This document shows, piece by piece, positions 57,726-64,000 of a DNA stretch of 64,000 bases. The stretch is from Gaertneriomyces semiglobifer (Eukaryota > Chytridiomycota > Chytridiomycetes > Spizellomycetales > Spizellomycetaceae), in the NCBI GenBank assembly GCA_025558075.1, contig JAHLKF010000018.1, positions 186,001-250,000 on the forward strand, read 5' to 3'. A program made the translations under genes and the position numbers. The notes below the pieces were generated by a model. That model ran no database searches. It was not told where the DNA came from and saw only the letters and a list, made by a program, of their open reading frames with translations. The number at the start of each line of letters is the position of its first letter. The stretch's first letter is position 1.

Positions 57726-58604
57726 ATGCCTTCATGGTTTGGATTCGGTGGAGGAGGAAGTTCCTCCAAAGAGAACAAGGAAGCCGGCACCTCGACAACA
57801 GGGACCGAACATACCTTTCCTTCCGACCATGAAACCACATCCTCGTCGTCCACCCATCAACAACCTATGACGGTTTCCGACATGCTGTCTGGCCTCCAAT
57901 CATCATCATCCCACCCAGACGCCTTGCAGAAGAAACTCGTCCCCCTCCCACCCGTTCCCGAAGACGAGCAAGTCGAGCTCCTTTACATCACAGACGCCCT
58001 CCTCCCGCTTCCCACCCAGAACGCGCCACGACCAACAGGAAGTTTCGGACCTCTCCCCATGCGCACGAATTATGATAAATTGTTGTACGGTGTGGGGACG
58101 GCGTATATGGCTGGATTAACGTTTGGAGGAGGGTATGGTGCTTTGAGAGGGTTGAGGACCGCACAGGTGCCGACGTTGAAAGTGCGGATGAATAATTTGA
58201 TGAATCAGAGTACGAGATATGGCCCGTGGGCGGCGAATTCCTTGGGAATCATGAGTAAGTATATACTACGAACAAATTTCTTTTTTTTTTCTTTGGTATT
58301 GACAAACCAACGCTCCGTACTTACTTTTTTGTTTTTTGCACTCGCATTAGCCATGAGTTGGGCATTGATCGACAACACAATCGAGTACTTTCGCGGCGGT
58401 CAAGCGGATTACTATAACCACATTGCGGCGGCGTTCACGTCCGGATTTATATTCAAGTGTACCGCGGGTATGAGACCCGCCGTGTTGACGGGGTCGATCC
58501 TTGCCTCTGTTGTTGGCGCGTATGGCGTTTTTGATACTCTAAAGTCGGGTGGAATGACGATACCAAAGATTGGAGGTGGACCTGCACAGCCTGCATCAGC
58601 GTGA
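57726..58604 (+). CDS. TIM23: Mitochondrial inner-membrane translocase subunit TIM23
   Basis: This is the channel subunit of the presequence translocase. The N-terminal ~100 residues are hydrophilic (MPSWFGFGGGGSSSKENKEA, then Ser/Thr/Pro-rich) as in Tim23's intermembrane-space domain. The Tim17/22/23 membrane domain follows: NYDKLLYGVGTAYMAGLTFG, GGYGALRGLRTAQVPTLKVR, MNNLMNQSTRYGPWAANSLG. A ~100-nt intron follows GIM, then TMSWALIDNTIEYFRGGQAD, YNHIAAAFTSGFIFKCTAGM and RPAVLTGSILASVVGAYGVF. The R-x-N-x-L-x-N-x-(S/T)-R-x-G-P block, the later span and the GxxxG-rich helices identify the family. The N-terminal domain favours TIM23 over TIM17/TIM22. The end KIGGGPAQPASA is before TGA. Confidence 0.9.
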   Translation: MPSWFGFGGGGSSSKENKEAGTSTTGTEHTFPSDHETTSSSSTHQQPMTVSDMLSGLQSSSSHPDALQKKLVPLPPVPEDEQVELLYITDALLPLPTQNAPRPTGSFGPLPMRTNYDKLLYGVGTAYMAGLTFGGGYGALRGLRTAQVPTLKVRMNNLMNQSTRYGPWAANSLGIMSKYILRTNFFFFSLVLTNQRSVLTFLFFALALAMSWALIDNTIEYFRGGQADYYNHIAAAFTSGFIFKCTAGMRPAVLTGSILASVVGAYGVFDTLKSGGMTIPKIGGGPAQPASA

Positions 58605-58646
58605 TTGGGGGAAGCATCTGTGTTGGATATTTATGTATAGTCGTTT

Positions 58647-58669
58647 TGTGTGTGTGTGTGTGTGTGTGT
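58647..58669. repeat. (TG)n microsatellite
   Basis: About eleven TG units just after the TIM23 stop, in its 3' flank. Confidence 0.9.
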
Positions 58670-58894
58670 TGCTTCTTGGTGGCCCCCCTCAATCTCGGGT
58701 TCGTATTTTATATATATGTATATGCGGTATTACCGTTGTGTCTCCAACAACTTTTGATAGGCTTTTGACGGCGAATGGGAGTGATAATGCAAACGAATTT
58801 TTGCAGATGTTCACAAATGCCAGATGTATTATCAGTGATAAAAAATATGCTCCCAAAAAAAAGCGAAAACCACAACAGCCGGGTCTCTACGTCT

Positions 58895-61800
58895 CTACGC
58901 ACAGGCTTCAGTGACCCCTCTCACCACTCCACCCACTCCACCTCCTCCGACATACACGACGACTCTTCTCCCTTCAGCATTCACCATACTGATCCTCCCC
59001 ACCCCTGCACTCCCCGACCTCACAACTTGGGCCTCCACCGCCCGTTTCTCACATCTCACAACGGGAAACAAGGCATCGCCGACAGCAATACACAACATGA
59101 TCTCATTTCCAACCACATACAACATGGTATCGATTCCCGAGGCTTCCAAGATGCCATCCTGGGCTGCGGCCGATGATGAAGATGCTGCAGACGAGGAGGA
59201 GGATAAGGATGTGGGTGTGACTTGTTTGGCAGTAAAGTGGTAGCTGTATAATAGTTTCGGACCATCGACTTGTGCGACTGTCATGACGCGTTCGGTGATC
59301 CGTTTGCGGAGTTTTTTGGGGATGTGGTGGAGAGGGAATGTCAGGGGACTGATGAGTTTATGTAGGCGTGTGGGTGATTCGTAGAGAAGCGGTGTGTTTG
59401 CGGTCATTGATGAGGGTGTGAATTCAAAGGAGAACAGGCCTGAAGAGGAGGTGGGTGATAACGGACTGAACAGGCTCGAGGAGAACGAGGAGGAAGAGTT
59501 GGGCGTAGGAGATGACGACACGTTGGAACTCAGGGGTGACATGATACTCGTATTGGCCCCGAAACTCCCGTCGGTGGATAAGGGGGTAGGTTGGTGCACG
59601 GCGACGACCCGTGCCAGAACCCGTTTTCCGGCGACAACCCGTTTGGCATCGTTACAGCGTCCGACAACACCTTCGACTTCGTCCATGGCGCGTTGGACGT
59701 CTTCCATGGAGTCTGGGCCACAACACCGGATCATGGTTTCCAATAACATTTTGTATCGCGGAAGACGTTGTACGGGGAGGATCAGGAACCCTTGCACCCC
59801 GATCTGCGATTTATGCCGATCGTCCAACCGCGCCGTCTCACTAATAATCTTGAACCCCGGCGAAAACGAAACGGTTGTTGCCGCCCCCGTGGTTGGGCTT
59901 TGTTGTTGAGTTTGTTTCGAAGTGGGTTTTTCGCTGATGAGGGATTCGACTTTTGCCGCAATATCTTCAAAGGATACAAAATAGACTTCATATGCATCCC
60001 GTAAGTCGCGCATCAACCCATACACCACTCTTGACACTCCCTTCATGTCTCCATTCTCAACAAACAGTTTCAGGTCCCCCAATGCAGCGCGATGTCCATC
60101 CACGATGGCTCCCACGCACTCCCACACCTCGCGCCATACATCCCCCGGCAACACACCGCGACTGGGCGCCGCATACAGATCCCACAATGCACTTAACTCA
60201 CGCACGTAGGTTTGTTCAGTCGTCAACAGTTCTTTGACGAGTTGAGACGCTTTTGAGGGATCCTGTTTACGTTTCTTGATGCTTCCTGTAGACGACTGTC
60301 TGTTCTTTCGTTTATGTGAAGTGGAGTCGTGTAATGGGTTGTGGGAGTGCGCGTAATGCGTGTCCCATAAGTCTTGGAGGAAGAGACGCACACGATCGAC
60401 TCCTGCCCCTCCCGACGTGTCGTCGGATTTAGTGATACTGCTCAAATCGGTTTCGGAATGGCTTGCCCGGACACGGGCTGGTAGGCTGATGATACTCGGC
60501 GGGGAAGAGACAGCGGATATCGTAACCGGTAACGAACTTGTACTGGGATTGCGATTGTGGGTGAACGGAAGGGGGATGGTACTCGTCATAGCTGCAGATC
60601 CAGTGCCTGAAGGAGTAATACCACTACTACTCGTAGCACCACCCGGCTCATACACCCCTGTTCCGAAATTAAAACTGTCTCGTTTCCACTTCCATTTCCC
60701 AGACTGTGTAGCAGCAGAAGGCGGTGGGGTGGGTGGAACCCCACCACCACTCGAACTCGCAGATCCCACACTCGACACACTACTATTAGCACTCCCCGTC
60801 CTCACTTTATCTTTCCGTTTCTGGCCCAACAACATCTTGAAACTCCGTTCGCTCGCCTTTTTGATGAGGGCGGGCCGTTCCCTCGTCAACATCAATAACG
60901 TTGGGTCCATCGGGTTCCCACTCACATCCAGCGTTTCCAACCGTGTTACGCCTAGGGAGGCGGGAAGTGTCGCCAACTGATTCTGGGCGAGGTGGAGGTG
61001 CTGGAGTTGTGGGGTATGCGTAAACGTCTCGGGCGCGATCCAGGCAAGGGCACACCCACTCAACGAAAGGTATGTGAGACCCGTACATCCTGAGAGAGAC
61101 GCGCTGGACAGGGCGGGCACAATGTTGTCGTCCAACAAGCACGATTCGAGACTGTGCCAGCCATGGAGGTCCGGCATGGCTGTGAGTCTGTTCCCGCGCA
61201 GGTCGAGGTGTTTCATGTTTGTCAGAACCGGGAGTGGAAGGGATGTGAGGGCGTTGTTGGGAAGTTGCAGATGCGTTAGGGACATGAGGTGCGGGGTGGA
61301 GAGGGTGGGCAAGGATTGCAGTCCGTGCCCAGGAAGCGAGAGTGTTGTGGGCGGCATGGGTGTAGTGGTATCAGACGACACGGTATAAGGCGGCGGTGGC
61401 TCTTCGATGGGTGGGGACTGCAGTCCTTTAGGACCAGACGGTTTGCGGGGCGGAAGTGGGGATCGTGAAAGCGGGGATCGTGAAAGTGGAGATCTCGAAA
61501 CCGGAGATCGAGAAAGTGGGGATCCTTGTGGGGACAGCCGGTTACTCGTCCTTTTCAGAACCCGGCCACGACCCGCATCAACCTCATTCTCATCTGCAGA
61601 TGCCGAGGACCCATCTCCGCTCAACGACCGTTCCAACGCCAAACCTACACCATTTCCAGGTGATCCCAATCGCAAAAACTCTCCACTCTCCCGTCTTTCA
61701 ACCTCCTTCCAGAACTCCCTCCCAAACTCGCTGTTCTCCACCACACTCTCCACCCGCCGATCCACCGTCTCTGCACGGTACAACCCAATCAAACTTGATA

Positions 61801-63082
61801 TATCCTGTGACGCCCGCATCACGCCAGTGGTATCCTCACGCTCATCCTCACTCTCCTCACTCGCTTCTTCATTTCTCCCAACAGGTATAGGTATCTCTTC
61901 CTCCTCGGTATGTTCCTCTACCACACTCAACCCACCACCACCTCCTCCAACATTCGTTTCCGGGACACCACTACTACTCATACTATCCACACCCCAACTC
62001 TCCAAATCCATCGTGGGACTCGTCACCATCTCGCTCACCAACACCCCTCCTCCCATATGAGTATGATTCTCTCGACTATCTGCAGAGACAGCGGCAGTGG
62101 CGTCACCCACATCCGCGTCGTGATGTGATATGAGGTCATACGAATCCGTTTCGCTATCCACATCCTCTGTCGTTGTAACATTTATCGAAGAGGAAACCGA
62201 GGATGCTGATGATGATGGGACTCTCATCCTCATCCCAACATCCTCACCACGTTTCGTATTGCATTTGTCTGTCTCGTGCGTTTGGTCCAGTCGACACATC
62301 AAGGAACTTTCTGCCCTCCGCAACCTAGGACTCATTTTCCGCTTTCCAATATCATTACTCCCACTATCATTACTCCCACTATCGGTACTCCCACCACCAC
62401 CCCATTGAAGAACTCCAAACACGCCAACACCCAGCACCACACACATACTCCCCAATACCACCGCTCGCTTCCCACTCCACTGTCGCATAACCCATCGTCC
62501 CACACCATTATAACTCTTCGAAGTAGCACCAGCAGCACCAACAGTAGCACCAGTAGTAGTGGTTGTGGTTGTGGTACGGTGGTGCGTACGTTTCCAGATA
62601 CGTAACGCCACCACAACGACCACACCCAAAACCGTCACACTTCCTCCCCACTTCACCGCCTTTGCAGCATTTCCCCCCTTTGTTGTATTTCCACCTTTTC
62701 CATTCTCGTAACTCTTGTCGGCATGTGCGGATGATGTTGATGTTGGGTTCAGGATATCATCTCCACTGAGAGAACTCACAGCACGTCGTAATCGGCCTTC
62801 ATATGGTCGACTCACTACCTCATTATTATAACTATCATTGTTAGAATTGTCGCGATTGTTGTTGTTGTTGTGGCTGTGATTGTTGTCTGGGTTGTTTGGA
62901 AAGAGTGTAGACGGCCGTCGCGGAGTGGGATACGCTCGTGCAATACCAACAGTCGTAGTATTCGTATTCGTATTCGTAGGAGTAGAAGTAGGAGGAGTAG
63001 GAGTAAGAGTGTCGGTTTGTTGAGGTGGACGCACACCCATCACCTCTTGATGGTGATGTTTCTTCTTCTTCGATGAAGGCAT
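58895..63082 (-). CDS. Large RhoGEF with predicted membrane spans, leucine-rich repeats and a DH domain
   Basis: A single open exon of 1395 codons. Order: Lys/His start (MPSSKKKKHHHQE); Asn/Thr-rich disorder; hydrophobic spans at about 147-163 (VTVLGVVVVVALRIW) and 207-226 (AVVLGSMCVVLGVGVFGVLQ); a long acidic/Ser-rich part with SPLSR repeats near 525-545. LRRs lie at about 575-735 (HLQLPNNALTSLPLPVLTNM, HLDLRGNRLTAMPDLHGWHS, LHLAQNQLATLPASLGVTRL, LDVSGNPM). The DH domain is at about 945-1150 (ASQLVKELLTTEQTYVRELS, GVQGFLILPVQRLPRYKMLL) with the CR3 LPVQRLPRYKML. A divergent PH-like tail follows (KLISPLTFPLHH, PKLLYSYHFTAKQ, GNEIMLCIAVGD). DH domains load GTP on Rho GTPases to steer actin and polarity. 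The LRR fusion plus predicted membrane spans is unusual. Confidence 0.85.
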   Translation of the reverse strand: MPSSKKKKHHHQEVMGVRPPQQTDTLTPTPPTSTPTNTNTNTTTVGIARAYPTPRRPSTLFPNNPDNNHSHNNNNNRDNSNNDSYNNEVVSRPYEGRLRRAVSSLSGDDILNPTSTSSAHADKSYENGKGGNTTKGGNAAKAVKWGGSVTVLGVVVVVALRIWKRTHHRTTTTTTTTGATVGAAGATSKSYNGVGRWVMRQWSGKRAVVLGSMCVVLGVGVFGVLQWGGGGSTDSGSNDSGSNDIGKRKMSPRLRRAESSLMCRLDQTHETDKCNTKRGEDVGMRMRVPSSSASSVSSSINVTTTEDVDSETDSYDLISHHDADVGDATAAVSADSRENHTHMGGGVLVSEMVTSPTMDLESWGVDSMSSSGVPETNVGGGGGGLSVVEEHTEEEEIPIPVGRNEEASEESEDEREDTTGVMRASQDISSLIGLYRAETVDRRVESVVENSEFGREFWKEVERRESGEFLRLGSPGNGVGLALERSLSGDGSSASADENEVDAGRGRVLKRTSNRLSPQGSPLSRSPVSRSPLSRSPLSRSPLPPRKPSGPKGLQSPPIEEPPPPYTVSSDTTTPMPPTTLSLPGHGLQSLPTLSTPHLMSLTHLQLPNNALTSLPLPVLTNMKHLDLRGNRLTAMPDLHGWHSLESCLLDDNIVPALSSASLSGCTGLTYLSLSGCALAWIAPETFTHTPQLQHLHLAQNQLATLPASLGVTRLETLDVSGNPMDPTLLMLTRERPALIKKASERSFKMLLGQKRKDKVRTGSANSSVSSVGSASSSGGGVPPTPPPSAATQSGKWKWKRDSFNFGTGVYEPGGATSSSGITPSGTGSAAMTSTIPLPFTHNRNPSTSSLPVTISAVSSPPSIISLPARVRASHSETDLSSITKSDDTSGGAGVDRVRLFLQDLWDTHYAHSHNPLHDSTSHKRKNRQSSTGSIKKRKQDPSKASQLVKELLTTEQTYVRELSALWDLYAAPSRGVLPGDVWREVWECVGAIVDGHRAALGDLKLFVENGDMKGVSRVVYGLMRDLRDAYEVYFVSFEDIAAKVESLISEKPTSKQTQQQSPTTGAATTVSFSPGFKIISETARLDDRHKSQIGVQGFLILPVQRLPRYKMLLETMIRCCGPDSMEDVQRAMDEVEGVVGRCNDAKRVVAGKRVLARVVAVHQPTPLSTDGSFGANTSIMSPLSSNVSSSPTPNSSSSFSSSLFSPLSPTSSSGLFSFEFTPSSMTANTPLLYESPTRLHKLISPLTFPLHHIPKKLRKRITERVMTVAQVDGPKLLYSYHFTAKQVTPTSLSSSSSAASSSSAAAQDGILEASGIDTMLYVVGNEIMLCIAVGDALFPVVRCEKRAVEAQVVRSGSAGVGRISMVNAEGRRVVVYVGGGGVGGVVRGVTEACA
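61441..61518 (-). repeat. 15-bp tandem repeat coding SPLSR in the RhoGEF
   Basis: About five copies of a 15-bp unit (ggggatcgtgaaagc and variants such as ggagatctcgaaacc) code for repeated SPLSR/SPVSR. The serine-proline pairs are possible phosphorylation sites. Copy number may vary among strains. Confidence 0.8.
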
Positions 63083-64000
63083 GCGAGTAGTTTCAATGGT
63101 TTAATGGTTCAATGGTTCGAGAGCGAAGAGCAAGGAGAGCAAGGAGAGCAAGGAGCGCAAAGAGATGGAGGCTAACAGCAGCTAGGTGGGGCGACGTATT
63201 CGTCGTTGATGGTCGAGTCGGTATGGGTGCGGTACGGGTATCACACACACGTTCTTCCTACGCTCCACCCCCAGGTCAACTCTAAATCCAGATCAATAAC
63301 CCTTCCCTCCCGGTTTTAATTCCCAGATCCCCCCCCCCAAACAAAAAAGAAAAAAAAAATCAACGACAATCGGTCTTGTCTGTCTCTATCCCTGTCGGTG
63401 TGTTTGTGTTTGTGTGTCGATACCGCTTCCTCTCGATCTACACACACTCAAACCATCCCCACCTTCTTGCTTTCGACCTTTTTTTCAATTCCAAAACACA
63501 ACACACACAACCATTTCCAACCACACACTCACAGAACGCGGGAGACGCACTATACCCCACTAACAACCAAAAAAGACCCTCCCTTTAGATAAAACCCGTT
63601 CCAAAACGTCGAGTGTGGGAACGCCACCAGTAAAATCCAACCCGTCGACTGTCAAAACCCTGTCGAAAACCCTGCGTACAAACGTAATTCCCTGTGTGGT
63701 GTTGGTGTTGGTGCTGGTGTTGGTGTTGGTGTTGGTGTACTTATAATATATATATATATCCTTGGTTGGAAGTATTTGCATATAACTTGTGTGCATGTGT
63801 AGCACACAGACCACCGTCCGTACCTGCCAACATTTAACAAAAACTCCGCCCAAAAAGAATTTCGGTAAGCGCGTCGTAACAAACACCTTGCAACCGCGTT
63901 CTGAACTTCTTCGCCTGCAACTCCTAACGTACTAACAACGTAAGAATGTACAGAAGAACCACACAGCACAGCACAAATGCACAGAGCAAAACCATCAGAG
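63083..64000. other. RhoGEF upstream region with simple repeats
   Basis: Upstream of the RhoGEF ATG are aatggtt repeats (63098-63118), a purine-rich gagagcaag repeat (63121-63165), a C-run/A-run (63331-63360) and C/A-rich sequence typical of a 5' leader. A GGTGTT hexamer array lies at 63698-63738 and a (AT)n run at about 63744-63759. A minus-strand frame at 63560-63886 includes FVRRVFDRVLTVDGLDFTGG and GVPTLDVLERVLSKG, which looks protein-like but too short to call. Confidence 0.45.

Noticed and set aside
63560..63886. Minus-strand frame with FVRRVFDRVLTVDGLDFTGG
   Set aside because: Only about 45 residues look protein-like; the rest is translated hexamer repeat and AT run. It could be a distal exon of a gene outside the window, but nothing here proves it.

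Overview
The window is nuclear DNA from a fungus, most likely an early-diverging (zoosporic, chytrid-like) one. The genes are split by many short introns (often 40-80 nt) with GTRNGT donors and AG acceptors. They encode clearly eukaryotic proteins: eEF2, a 26S proteasome ATPase, TIM23, complex I NDUFS3, ALIX/Bro1, NSA2 and DIM1. Complex I subunits exclude Saccharomyces-type yeasts. A STRAD-like pseudokinase, a UBE2U-like E2 and a SMARCAL1-type helicase suggest a lineage that kept genes lost in most Dikarya. The phylum is an inference. About 27 protein genes are supported, on both strands, many as head-to-head pairs with intergenic gaps of 130-500 bp.

Layout: 1-5.7 kb holds an Arf-like GTPase (cut by the window edge), TAN1, a STRAD-like pseudokinase and a UBE2U-like E2. 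5.7-11.9 kb holds the proteasome ATPase RPT3 and, divergently, a P5B-type transport ATPase. 12.9-19.1 kb holds NDUFS3, an FHA-domain checkpoint kinase (Chk2/Rad53 type) and TYW1. 19.3-24.9 kb holds unrecognised proteins around an LCAT-like lipase. 25.2-29.4 kb holds NSA2, DIM1 and a NUDT19-like Nudix hydrolase. 29.6-37.3 kb holds a RING E3, two poorly known genes (one a polytopic membrane protein) and ALIX/Bro1. 37.4-45.0 kb holds eEF2 and, divergently, a GRF-HARP-SNF2 annealing helicase. 45.4-57.7 kb is gene-poor: a Gly-rich protein, a disordered acidic protein, an NDUFA4-like subunit, a secreted phosphoesterase, a doubtful small gene, a minisatellite and a SINE-like tRNA-derived repeat family. 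57.7-63.1 kb holds TIM23 and a large RhoGEF with predicted membrane segments and leucine-rich repeats.

The genes are mostly housekeeping and do not form one pathway. Several share themes: ribosome and tRNA maturation (TAN1, TYW1, NSA2, DIM1, eEF2), ubiquitin/proteasome (UBE2U, RPT3, RING), DNA damage response (Chk2-like, SMARCAL1-like) and mitochondria (NDUFS3, NDUFA4-like, TIM23). I found no defence system, CRISPR array or intact coding transposon. The most unusual items are the zf-GRF/HARP/SNF2 fusion, the LRR-RhoGEF, the Cys-Cys-rich tandem repeat in TYW1, the exon structure of eEF2 (ATG-only first coding exon, 14-nt last coding exon behind a 472-nt intron) and the tandem SINE-like element.
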